Assembly: GCA_910586515.1 (NCBI GenBank)
Contig: CAJUGL010000048.1
Coordinates: forward strand, 1 to 25,624
DNA length: 25,624 bases
Direction of reading: 5' to 3'
DNA from: an uncultured Acetatifactor sp.
GTDB lineage: Bacteria > Bacillota > Clostridia > Lachnospirales > Lachnospiraceae
Positions 16,896 to 24,411 of this stretch are shown one piece after another. How positions within the stretch are numbered: position 1 is the stretch's first letter; each line of letters starts with the position of its first letter. The notes under the pieces were generated by a model, which worked only from the letters and a program-made list of their open reading frames with translations, did no database searches and was not told the DNA's origin. The translations under genes were made by a program, and so were the position numbers.

Positions 16896-17261
16896 TCAGA
16901 AGCCATAACCGCAGCTGTGGGTAAACGCATTTTTTATCCACTGTATTTCCGATTCCTGAATGCCCACTACATCATAGCGGACGCTCTCGTCATCGCCTAT
17001 CCCCCGAAGATACCGGTAATAATCTGCCGTCCGGCAAATCTTCCGCTGTTTCCGCCCGTCCACTGCCTCCAGCGCATGTCCGTTCCGTGAAGACCCTCTG
17101 TACTTTACCTCCACAAATACCAGATACCCCTCATGCCTTCCCACCAGGTCAATCTCTCCCTGCCTGCATTGGAAGTTCCTCTCCAGGATATGCATGCCCT
17201 GTTCCTCCAGATAATCTGCCGCAGCCGTCTCCCATCTGGCCCCAGTCTTTCTCTTATTCAA
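16896..17261 (-). CDS. YraN family protein (UPF0102, predicted endonuclease-like)
   Basis: Small (121 aa) member of UPF0102, which has a restriction-endonuclease-like fold. The nuclease signature is present: GEID (35-38) followed by VEVKYR (50-55), with D38, E51 and K53 as expected active-site residues. The cellular role of the family is not settled. The start codon is TTG at 17261, with GAGG nine bases upstream that overlaps the stop of the FlhB-like gene; the product begins MNKRKTGARWE, which is typical. In many bacteria yraN lies near rnhB, as here. Confidence 0.93.
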   Translation of the reverse strand: MNKRKTGARWETAAADYLEEQGMHILERNFQCRQGEIDLVGRHEGYLVFVEVKYRGSSRNGHALEAVDGRKQRKICRTADYYRYLRGIGDDESVRYDVVGIQESEIQWIKNAFTHSCGYGF

Positions 17262-17267
17262 AAGCAG

Positions 17268-17561
17268 CTACCTCTTTATCTTCCCTTTCAGCTTATCCAT
17301 GGAATCTACAAATACCAGTATCTCCGCCACTACCTCATATAATTCCGGCGGTATCATATCTCCGATATCCAGCCTGGACAGCGTATCCGCCAGCTTATCG
17401 TCCCGGTGAATGGGCACCTCGCTCTCCTGTGCCCTCTCGATGATCCGCTCTGCCAGAATGCCGCGCCCGCTGGCGATTACTCTCGGAGCCTCGTCAGAGG
17501 GGTCATATTCAAGGGCCACAGCCTGCTTCAGTTTTCCGTCATTTTGCTTTTTCTTATCCAT
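17268..17561 (-). CDS. Free-standing FlhB C-terminal-domain protein (YlqH/FlhX-like)
   Basis: Protein of 97 aa matching only the cytoplasmic C-terminal part of FlhB/YscU export-switch proteins. After a Lys-rich start it reads AVALEYDPSDEAPRVIASG (14-32), then EVPIHRDDKLADTL and IGDMIPPELYEVVAEIL. In full FlhB the same region follows the NPTH autocleavage motif; here NPTH and all membrane helices are absent, so the protein begins where the cleaved fragment would. It lies between the FliK-like gene and yraN, matching the ylqG-ylqH order of Bacillus. No other flagellar or type III secretion gene is in the window. Confidence 0.9.
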   Translation of the reverse strand: MDKKKQNDGKLKQAVALEYDPSDEAPRVIASGRGILAERIIERAQESEVPIHRDDKLADTLSRLDIGDMIPPELYEVVAEILVFVDSMDKLKGKIKR

Positions 17562-17590
17562 TTCTCCCCCTCTTCCCCCAGAAAGAACCG

Positions 17591-19546
17591 TCAGGTCCGC
17601 ACGTCAAAGGAATACTGGGACAGCACTCTGCCCTTCTCCTGCCGCAGAAGAGGATCCAGTCCCCCTTCCGTGGCCTCGCCTGCCGCCTCCGAGCGCCGTA
17701 CCATGGAAGTACTGCACTCATATCCCCGCTTTCGAAGCCTGCCGGTGAGCACCTCCATATGGGCCCCCAGGAAATCAATCATTTCATCGTCCCGCAGATA
17801 AAACTTTGTGCTTACCTTGCTGTTCTTCATGGCCACATACACATCTACCGTCCCCAGGTTCTCCATATCCAGATGCAGCAGAGCGCTGACATTCCCGTCC
17901 CTGTCCGACATTTTTTTCTTATTGGTATAGACATACAGCTCTCCGTGGGCATCTCTGTGCTGAAGCCGCAGAGGCAGCTGCACATAAGCGTACATCTGGT
18001 TCACCTGCTGGAGGAAATCCACATTCTGGGACATGGCCGCCGTGGCCCTGTAGGCCGCAGAGCCTGTCTGTCCGGCTTCTTCCAGAGCCGAACCCAGGGT
18101 TTTGAGCTGTCTGTCCAGCCTCCGGTAGAGTTCCTCCACCTTTCCCGGCGAAGCGATTTCCTCGGGCCGCAACATCCAGCTGTTTTTCAGCTGTCCCGCC
18201 AGAAGTCTCCGTATATGCCCTCCGGAAAAAAGTTTTTCCAGCATATGCCCGGCTCCCGGCATATTCCGCGAAGCGGATATCAATGCGCTCAATCCCGCAA
18301 AAAACTGACCCGCATCCGTCTGCCCCTGAGCGAACTGCAAAATCTGCGTTCTCAGGGCGGAAGCCTCTTCCGCAGGCAGCCGTACACTGCTCAACAGCTC
18401 CAAAGCCTCCCTGGCGGCAGGCAGCCGCAGGGCTTCCGGCAATGCCCCCTCCGTCTCCGCCGTATTTTCCCCGGAAAGAATCTCCCCCTGAAAACGGAGC
18501 AATTCCCCTTCCGGCAGAGCTTCTTTCCCTCTTTCCGCCGTAACCGCCGAAGAAAGCATCCCTTCCCCGGGCAGCGCTCCCGGACCGCCACTGTCCTCCG
18601 GCACTTGCCCGCCGGGCAAAACCGCGCCTTCTTCCGTCAAGAGTTCCGGATTCTGCCCCAAAAGCACGCCGCCCTCTCCGAATACGATTTTCGTTCCCTC
18701 CTGGAAGGATAAAATCCCGTTTCCCGGCAGAAGCATCTCCTGAGACAGCGCGCCTTCCCCCGGAAGACTGCCTGCCTCAGGAAGCCCTGAAACGCCCTCT
18801 CCGGTCCCTCCGGGCATACCGGGCAAAACCGGCGGCTTTTCCCCTCCGGAGACGGACAGATCTCCCTCCTGTACCAGCGCCAGCACTTCCTGATACAGCT
18901 TCACCGCTCCCTGGACATCCCCTTTCTGCATCAGGGAATCCATGGCCTCCGGCAGCGCCTCCAATATGGCGTCCAGTCCCCCGGACAGCTGATGTGTCAA
19001 ATTCCGGTAAGAGACCATCTGATTGATATTCGCCTCATTCACCGGCATCTGCAGCTTGTGAAGATTTACCACATCCGAGACCTCCGCCTCCGGAAAACCG
19101 CTGATTTCCCGGAAAATCTGCTGCAGCATGTTTTTGTTCACTGACATGCCTGCAGCCATCAGCTGTTCCGTCATATCCACGGTAGTCCGATTCACGGGCA
19201 GCCCTGCCATCTCCAGCGCCTTCAGCACATTCATGTCCGCGGACACATTGGTGAAAAGCGGACTAAGGGTAAGCGCGCTGCCGTTGTTTTTTACCTCGAA
19301 AGTCATGTTCTTCCCGATCTCCAGATTCAGATTTCTGTCCACTCTGGCATTCAGTATCATATCTTCCGAGAGCTTTATCTGCACCTCGCTTCCGTTTCTC
19401 CCCACAATCTCTCCGCTGATGGTCTGGCCGGGCACCAAAGCCCGCAGCTGTCTGCTGATCTGCTCTGCCAGGGCAGGGTTCGGCTGGGCGGTGTGAACCG
19501 GACCGTCTGTCCGGGCGCCTCCCGAAAAAAGCTGCGTCAGTTTCAT
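17591..19546 (-). CDS. FliK-like protein with flagellar hook-length control C-terminal domain (YlqG-like)
   Basis: Protein of 651 aa. The N-terminal region (1-230) is a mixed domain with GQTISGEIVGRNGSEVQI. Residues about 232-380 are Gly/Pro/Glu/Leu-rich low complexity with repeated LPGEG-like phrases. The C-terminal region (about 515-620) has YVQLPLRLQHRDAHGELYVY and a VDVYVAMKNSKVSTKFYL strand pair, as in the Flg_hook domain of FliK. It ends YSFDVRT. The ATG at 19546 overlaps the rnhB stop in ATGA, with AAAGGAG seven bases ahead. FliK measures hook length by contacting FlhB; this pair sits beside an FlhB fragment but far from any flagellar operon visible here. The function is unknown. Confidence 0.78.
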   Translation of the reverse strand: MKLTQLFSGGARTDGPVHTAQPNPALAEQISRQLRALVPGQTISGEIVGRNGSEVQIKLSEDMILNARVDRNLNLEIGKNMTFEVKNNGSALTLSPLFTNVSADMNVLKALEMAGLPVNRTTVDMTEQLMAAGMSVNKNMLQQIFREISGFPEAEVSDVVNLHKLQMPVNEANINQMVSYRNLTHQLSGGLDAILEALPEAMDSLMQKGDVQGAVKLYQEVLALVQEGDLSVSGGEKPPVLPGMPGGTGEGVSGLPEAGSLPGEGALSQEMLLPGNGILSFQEGTKIVFGEGGVLLGQNPELLTEEGAVLPGGQVPEDSGGPGALPGEGMLSSAVTAERGKEALPEGELLRFQGEILSGENTAETEGALPEALRLPAAREALELLSSVRLPAEEASALRTQILQFAQGQTDAGQFFAGLSALISASRNMPGAGHMLEKLFSGGHIRRLLAGQLKNSWMLRPEEIASPGKVEELYRRLDRQLKTLGSALEEAGQTGSAAYRATAAMSQNVDFLQQVNQMYAYVQLPLRLQHRDAHGELYVYTNKKKMSDRDGNVSALLHLDMENLGTVDVYVAMKNSKVSTKFYLRDDEMIDFLGAHMEVLTGRLRKRGYECSTSMVRRSEAAGEATEGGLDPLLRQEKGRVLSQYSFDVRT

Positions 19547-20382
19547 CCCTGTGCTCCTTTCTCCGACCCTGCTTCGCAGAAACAAGGCCGATTCGCCGTT
19601 TCAATGTCTTTGAGAAAGCTTCTCCGATGGATGGGGGTAGGGCCATACCTTCTCAGCGCCTCCAGATGCGCGGCGCTCCCATAGCCCTTATTCTGAGCAA
19701 ATCCATATTGCGGAAATATTTTGTCGTATTCCCGCATCATTCTGTCCCTGGACACCTTGGCCAGAATGCTTGCCGCGCCGATGGAAATGCTCCTGGCATC
19801 TCCCTTCACGATGGGCACCTGCCTTATGCTCACCTTCGGTATTGTCACCGCGTCATTGAGCAGAATATCCGGACCGGGGGTCAAACTGCCGATTGCCTCC
19901 CGCATGGCCTCATAGGTAGCCTGAAGAATATTGATCTCGTCTATCCTCACCGGAGACGCGTAAGCCACCGCCCAGGCCACTGCCTGCTCCGTAATCACCT
20001 GAAAAAGCTCCTCTCTCTTTTTTTCGGTCAGTTGCTTGGAATCATTAATATATAAAATGCGGCAGCCTCTGGGAAGAATTACTGCGCCCGCCGCCACCGG
20101 TCCTGCCAGCGGTCCTCTGCCTGCCTCATCCACACCGCAGATATACTCATACTCAGAATACTGCTCCTCAAAAAGACGCAGCCGCGCAATCCTGGCCCGC
20201 TCTGTCTCCAGGGCTGCCAGCCGCTTTCGGGCCGTCTCCGCCAACTTTCGGACCCCCTGACGCCCGTCCTGTGCATAGTTCTCTATAAATTCAGGCAGCT
20301 CCTCTGGGGACGCTGCCTGAAGAATCTTCTTTATCTCAACCGTACTTTTCATCTCCGCCAAAAGTTCCTTCCCCTCCGTCAT
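19543..20382 (-). CDS. rnhB: Ribonuclease HII
   Basis: Removes ribonucleotides and RNA strands from RNA-DNA hybrids. The 279-aa product has the catalytic set D85 and E86 in VDEAGRGPLAGPV, D177 in LLNDAV and D195 in VKGDARS, followed by IGAASILAKVSRDR and NKGYGSAAHLEAL. About 70 residues precede the catalytic domain, a helical extension also found in Bacillus-type RnhB. The start is uncertain: ATG at 20382 has a weak site, and an in-frame ATG at 20352 is possible. It ends in a 4-base overlap with the FliK-like gene and begins 14 bases after a lepB copy. Confidence 0.96.
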   Translation of the reverse strand: MTEGKELLAEMKSTVEIKKILQAASPEELPEFIENYAQDGRQGVRKLAETARKRLAALETERARIARLRLFEEQYSEYEYICGVDEAGRGPLAGPVAAGAVILPRGCRILYINDSKQLTEKKREELFQVITEQAVAWAVAYASPVRIDEINILQATYEAMREAIGSLTPGPDILLNDAVTIPKVSIRQVPIVKGDARSISIGAASILAKVSRDRMMREYDKIFPQYGFAQNKGYGSAAHLEALRRYGPTPIHRRSFLKDIETANRPCFCEAGSEKGAQG

Positions 20383-20396
20383 CCCGGTCTGTCAGC

Positions 20397-20942
20397 CTAC
20401 TGATGCTTTAGAATCCCAAAGTCGGCCAAAGGCCAGATGCGCACCCACGCTCTGCCTACAATATCCTCCCGGCTGATATTTCCCACCGCCTCGGCCCGGC
20501 TGTCCGTGCTGTTGTTGCGGTTATCCCCCATGACAAAGTATTCGTCCTCCCCTAAAGTTACAGGCTCCGCAGCAAGCCCGATATGGTCCGGCCTGATAAT
20601 CTCTCTGCCGTAATTTTCCGGAAGGATTTCTCCGTTGATGTAGATATTCCCCAGCTGATCAATCTGAACAGTCTCTCCCGGAAGCCCGATAATCCTCTTG
20701 ATGTAGTATGTATTTTCCTTGTACTTAAAGGGAAATACAATAATGTCGTACCTTTGAGGATCTCTGAACCGATACGAGATCTTGTCCACGATGAGATTAT
20801 CCCCGTTGGAAAGCATAGGCTCCATGGACTCGCCGTCCACCTCCGTGCGCTGTCCCACAAAGGTGATCACCAGCCAGGTCACCGCCAGAACCCCCAGGAC
20901 ATACACCAGTGTACTTATAATTTCTTTCATTACCTTATTCAT
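20397..20942 (-). CDS. lepB: Type I signal peptidase (copy B)
   Basis: Membrane serine protease that removes signal peptides from exported proteins. The 181-aa product has one N-terminal helix (about 8-29), the nucleophile S39 in GESMEPML and the general-base K82 in YYIKRIIGLPGE, then GDNRNNSTDSR near the C-terminus. Ribosome site GGGAG lies eight bases upstream. The 97-base gap before it (20943-21039) is A-rich on the sense strand and may hold a promoter, though none is clear. It is a second, divergent copy relative to the lepB at 21888-22466. Confidence 0.95.
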   Translation of the reverse strand: MNKVMKEIISTLVYVLGVLAVTWLVITFVGQRTEVDGESMEPMLSNGDNLIVDKISYRFRDPQRYDIIVFPFKYKENTYYIKRIIGLPGETVQIDQLGNIYINGEILPENYGREIIRPDHIGLAAEPVTLGEDEYFVMGDNRNNSTDSRAEAVGNISREDIVGRAWVRIWPLADFGILKHQ

Positions 20943-21039
20943 CGCTCGTTCTCCCGCTTTTATTCCCTTACTGCTCTGTCATTATTTCGTTTGTTTTATT
21001 GTTTTTATCTTCATCCCGTATCTTTTGTTCATGTTTTCT

Positions 21040-21885
21040 TTAACCGGACGGCGCTTCCAAAGTTATCCGGCCCAGGCGGCCGCCCCTGAAATCATCCGTC
21101 ACAATATCCGCCGCCTTTTTCAGATCGAGTTCCTCTCCCTTCAGCAGACAGCCCCTGACACGCGCAATATCCGCCAGAGTCTCCGCCGCGGTATCCCTTC
21201 GGACAACCCCGTAGCGCTCCTCCACTGCATGGGGATACAGCGTCCCTATGCATTCCAGCAGATCACAGGCCAACTCCTCCATCACAATGATTTCGTCATT
21301 GATCGAGCCGATAAAGGCCAAAAGCATCCCCACCCGGTTATCCTCGAATTTCGGCCATAAAATACCCGGCGTGTCCAGAAGCTCCAGACCTTTGTTCATC
21401 CTTATCCACTGCTTGCCCTTCGTCACTCCGGGCCGATTGCCGGTCTTGGTACAGGCCTTCCCCACAAATGAATTGATAAACGTTGATTTGCCTACATTCG
21501 GTATCCCTGCCACCATGGCCCTGACCGGCCGATTGACTATTCCCCTCCGCCTGTCCCGTTCGATTTTCGCGGCGCATACCTTCTGCACCAGACCGTCCAA
21601 TGCCTTTATGCCGGCCCCTGTCCTGGAATTCACTTCCAGAGCGTGAATTCCCTGCCGGGCAAAATAGGTATTCCACTGCCGGTTACATTCCGGATCCGCC
21701 AAATCTGCCTTGTTCAGCAGCACAATCCGCATCTTCCCCTGACCCAACCGGTCAATATCCGGATTCCGGCTGGCAACCGGTATCCTGGCATCCACCAGCT
21801 CAATGATCAGATCGATTAACTTTAAATTCTCCTCCATCATACGCCTTGCTTTTGTCATATGACCGGGATACCATTGATAATTCAT
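21040..21885 (-). CDS. rbgA: RbgA/YlqF, circularly permuted ribosome biogenesis GTPase
   Basis: Acts late in 50S subunit assembly. The 281-aa product shows the permuted motif order: NKAD (G4) at 58-61 comes before GIPNVGKS (G1) at 127-134 and DTPG (G3) at 171-174. It begins MNYQWYPGHMTKARR, the standard RbgA start. The frame extends upstream through the lepB gene to 22095, but that portion is a shadow. The ATG at 21885 lies two bases after the stop of lepB copy A, so translation is probably coupled. The C-terminal region matches the RNA-binding domain expected for the family. Confidence 0.97.
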   Translation of the reverse strand: MNYQWYPGHMTKARRMMEENLKLIDLIIELVDARIPVASRNPDIDRLGQGKMRIVLLNKADLADPECNRQWNTYFARQGIHALEVNSRTGAGIKALDGLVQKVCAAKIERDRRRGIVNRPVRAMVAGIPNVGKSTFINSFVGKACTKTGNRPGVTKGKQWIRMNKGLELLDTPGILWPKFEDNRVGMLLAFIGSINDEIIVMEELACDLLECIGTLYPHAVEERYGVVRRDTAAETLADIARVRGCLLKGEELDLKKAADIVTDDFRGGRLGRITLEAPSG

Positions 21886-21887
21886 GC

Positions 21888-22466
21888 CTACTTTACAAAT
21901 CCCATGCCGTTTTCCCCCAGGGGAGCACGGAACCATACCTTTCCTATAATATCCGATTCCTTCACCGGCCCGATATTGGCCGATCGACTGTCCTCGCTGT
22001 TGCCCGGATTGTCTCCGATGCAGAAAAACTCGCCGCTCTCGAGAATCAGCCCCGCTCCGGCAATGCCCGCATCCCCAAGCTTCTCCTTCACCCATGGACT
22101 CTCCAGGCCGTTCACATAGAATATGCCTCCTATGACCTCCACTTCATCTCCGGGAACCGCAACCACCCGCTTCACGTAATAATGCGCATTCTCGTTCCCA
22201 TTCGGCAGAAATACCACCACGTCCCCTCTCTTGGGGGAGGAGATCAGATAGAGAAACGAATTGATAAATATCCTCTGCCCGTTATACAGGGTAGGCTCCA
22301 TAGATACCCCTACCACACTGGTAGTCATCCCCAGAAATACATTGAGTACAATGGCGATAAAAATGGCGGTCAAAATGCCGAACAGCCAGCTGAACACTTC
22401 TCTCACATGAGCGGAGCTGATCTTTTTCTTCCTCTTGTAAAAGCTTAACCCTTTGTTTTTTGCCAC
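21888..22466 (-). CDS. lepB: Type I signal peptidase (copy A)
   Basis: Second signal peptidase, 192 aa from a GTG start at 22466 with AGAGG seven bases ahead. The N-terminus is strongly basic (KRKKK at 11-15), followed by one helix (about 25-46), nucleophile S55 in GVSMEPTL and general-base K99 in YYVKRVVAVPGDE, then IGDNPGNSEDSRS. An upstream ATG at 22541 was rejected because it falls inside the terminator after rplS and has no ribosome site. A GC-rich palindromic stretch (about 22481-22500) lies just before the start. It is the first gene after the ribosomal operon terminator and precedes rbgA by two bases. Confidence 0.94.
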   Translation of the reverse strand: MAKNKGLSFYKRKKKISSAHVREVFSWLFGILTAIFIAIVLNVFLGMTTSVVGVSMEPTLYNGQRIFINSFLYLISSPKRGDVVVFLPNGNENAHYYVKRVVAVPGDEVEVIGGIFYVNGLESPWVKEKLGDAGIAGAGLILESGEFFCIGDNPGNSEDSRSANIGPVKESDIIGKVWFRAPLGENGMGFVK

Positions 22467-22531
22467 CGTTTTACCTCTTGCGCCGCGCGGCCCGGGCGGC
22501 ATATTTCCCCTGCACGGGCCTGTGCATACAG

Positions 22532-22563
22532 AAAAGGACAACTACACAAGTAATTGCCCTTTT
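22532..22563 (-). terminator. Rho-independent terminator after rplS
   Basis: On the minus strand AAAAGGGCAATTAC pairs with GTAGTTGTCCTTTT over 14 bp (two G-U pairs) around a TTGT loop. It lies six bases after the rplS stop and its 3' arm ends in TTTT. It should end the rpsP-rplS transcript or lower read-through into lepB. No clear promoter for lepB was found between it and the GTG, so partial read-through is possible. Confidence 0.8.
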
Positions 22564-22569
22564 GCCTGC

Positions 22570-22917
22570 TTATCTTACGGCCTCTTTTACCTTCGCCTTC
22601 TTGCCGACGCGGCCCCTTAAGTAGTTCAGCTTAGCGCGTCTTACCTTACCTCTTCTGACTACCTCAATCTTCTCTACATTGGGAGAATGTACCGGCCAAG
22701 TCTTCTCGACACCAATGCCATTAGATGTCTTCCTGACTGTGAATGTCTCACGGCTGCTTCCGCCCTGCCGCTTCATCACAATACCCTCAAACACCTGAAC
22801 TCTCTCGCGGTTACCCTCTTTGATTCGGCCGTATACCTTTACGGTATCTCCTACGTCAAACTGATCAACCTTGGTTTTCAGCTGCTCCGCTTCGATTTCT
22901 CTAATAATATCACTCAT
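22570..22917 (-). CDS. rplS: Ribosomal protein bL19
   Basis: Large-subunit protein at the 30S-50S interface. The 115-aa product has the family length and motifs: VGDTVKVYGRIKEGNRERVQ, FEGIVMKRQGGSSRETFTVRK, and VHSPNVEKIEVVRRGKVRRAK followed by a basic tail. Two ATG codons are adjacent; the second (22917) is six bases from GGAGG and gives the usual length, while the first (22920) is only three bases away. It closes the rpsP-khpA-rimM-trmD-rplS operon. Confidence 0.98.
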   Translation of the reverse strand: MSDIIREIEAEQLKTKVDQFDVGDTVKVYGRIKEGNRERVQVFEGIVMKRQGGSSRETFTVRKTSNGIGVEKTWPVHSPNVEKIEVVRRGKVRRAKLNYLRGRVGKKAKVKEAVR

Positions 22918-22992
22918 CATGAGCCTCCTTCATCATCTGGATGTTCTTGAAGCCGTCTCCCGGCAACAGAGGACCATCTTTTATCCATAACA
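22918..22992 (-). promoter_or_regulatory. Possible L19 leader RNA between trmD and rplS
   Basis: The 75-base spacer can form a GCCG/CGGC hairpin and carries GTCCTC, which could pair with the GAGG of the rplS ribosome site. L19 leader RNAs that control rplS are known in low-GC Gram-positives; I cannot confirm a match to that family by eye. It may only be an ordinary spacer. Confidence 0.25.
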
Positions 22993-24411
22993 TTAAAATC
23001 TTAGCATATCATCGGCCTGTTTGCAAGTATTTTTTTCCATCCAGCAGAAAGTTTTTGCGGCGCTGTACAGCCCCAGCTTCTCCTGAAGAGACAGGGCGGC
23101 CCGGTTATCCTCCCGAATATGACCGTAGGGCGTCCACCCCCGCTCCAACATGCGGTTGACCATATAGGACTCCAGAGCAGAGCCTATCCCCTGCCTGCGG
23201 TAATCCGGCTCCACATAGAGCATCCCCATCCTGCCGTCGGAATGAATCCCCCCAAAGCCCACCAGTTTTCCCTCCGCAAAGGCGCCGTACATGTCCCCGG
23301 CCTCAATCCGCCCCCGCACATAGTCCTCCGCCCCAGGGCCGCCCCCGCAGCACACATCCTTCAGACTATCCGCTGTCAGCCTTCGGATATCCTTATGTCT
23401 CACCGGCAGGGTATTCCGCATTGTGTACAGCACCTGTCTGCAGCGCTGAGCCGGCCGGTAATGCCTCTCCGCCAAAAGCTCCTCCAGAAAAGGCTGGGTA
23501 ATCAGAACCCGCTCCGCCTCCTCGGGCAGTATGCCGGACAGCCTCCTGCCGGATTCTCCGTCTCCCGCCGTCATCATGGCGGTTCCGCACTTTTCGTCAT
23601 ACAGCAGAATGTCCTCTCCTCCAGCCCAGATATCGGTATACAGGATTTCTCCCCGCCCCCTGGCCAGACTCTCCATCATGTGAATATTATTGCGCTTGTC
23701 CCCGGATAACCGCTCCCGCACCGCCTGTTTCGCCTCATACCTGGCGTACAGATCCGGACGTCTCAGGGCCGTTCTCTCCCTTGCCCGCTCCAGCCGCCAG
23801 GCAGCTATGCGGCTGTGATTTCCCGATAAGAGCACCTCAGGAACCCTTTTCTCCCGCCATACCTCCGGCCGGGAATACTGAGGATATTCCAGCAGATCAT
23901 TGAAAAAACTCTCCTCTTCCGCGGAAGAGCCGTTTCCCAATACGCCGGGGACCAGCCTGGCAATGGCATCGATCATCACCATGGCGGGAAGTTCTCCTCC
24001 GGTAAGCACATAATCGCCTATGGATACGTAATCGGTGACGATTTCCTCCAGCACACGTTCGTCAATCCCCTCGTAATGACCGCAGAGGATGACCAGTTCC
24101 TCCTCCCGGGCAAACTCCGCGGCTTTTTTCTGCGTAAAAGGACTCCCCTGAGGCGTCACATACACAGTCCGGACCTTCCTTCCGCCTGCCGCCGCCCTGT
24201 GGGCATCATAGACAGGCTGCGCCTGCATCAGCATTCCCGCTCCTCCCCCGTAGGGATAATCATCCACTTTCCCGTGGCGTTCCGCGGTATATTGCCGGAT
24301 GTTTACCGTGTGCAGAGAGATAATCCCGCCTTCCAGAGCTCTGCCGATGATGCCTGAGCCGAGACCGGCCTCTATCATCTCCGGAAACAGGGTCAGAACA
24401 TGAAATCTCAC
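22993..24411 (-). CDS. trmD: TrmD tRNA (guanine37-N1)-methyltransferase fused to a GNAT acetyltransferase domain
   Basis: Residues 1 to about 232 are a complete TrmD, the SPOUT enzyme that makes m1G37 in tRNAs: YGGGAGML (54-61), GHYEGIDERV (111-120), DYVLTGGELPAMVMIDAIAR (133-152), EYPQYSRPEVW and LSGNHSRIAAWR. Normal TrmD ends near here. The same frame then continues for about 240 residues without a stop. The extra part has IHMMESLARGRGEILYT (243-259) and a GNAT core, GAFAEGKLVGFGGI, LYVEPDYRRQGIGSAL (398-413, acetyl-CoA loop) and NRAALSLQEKLG. The start is GTG at 24411, overlapping the rimM stop in GTGA, with GGAGG seven bases upstream. No internal start with a ribosome site was seen near the junction. 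The acetylation target is unknown. Confidence 0.93.
   Translation of the reverse strand: MRFHVLTLFPEMIEAGLGSGIIGRALEGGIISLHTVNIRQYTAERHGKVDDYPYGGGAGMLMQAQPVYDAHRAAAGGRKVRTVYVTPQGSPFTQKKAAEFAREEELVILCGHYEGIDERVLEEIVTDYVSIGDYVLTGGELPAMVMIDAIARLVPGVLGNGSSAEEESFFNDLLEYPQYSRPEVWREKRVPEVLLSGNHSRIAAWRLERARERTALRRPDLYARYEAKQAVRERLSGDKRNNIHMMESLARGRGEILYTDIWAGGEDILLYDEKCGTAMMTAGDGESGRRLSGILPEEAERVLITQPFLEELLAERHYRPAQRCRQVLYTMRNTLPVRHKDIRRLTADSLKDVCCGGGPGAEDYVRGRIEAGDMYGAFAEGKLVGFGGIHSDGRMGMLYVEPDYRRQGIGSALESYMVNRMLERGWTPYGHIREDNRAALSLQEKLGLYSAAKTFCWMEKNTCKQADDMLRF

Noticed and set aside
16896..16930. Upstream start of yfiH overlapping yraN
   Set aside because: The 23 extra residues are not typical of the family and the ATG at 16861 has a much better ribosome site.
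20982..21032. 16-codon Lys-rich open frame in the A-rich gap before lepB copy B
   Set aside because: Weak ribosome site, and the composition is explained by A-rich DNA; no evidence that it is a leader peptide.
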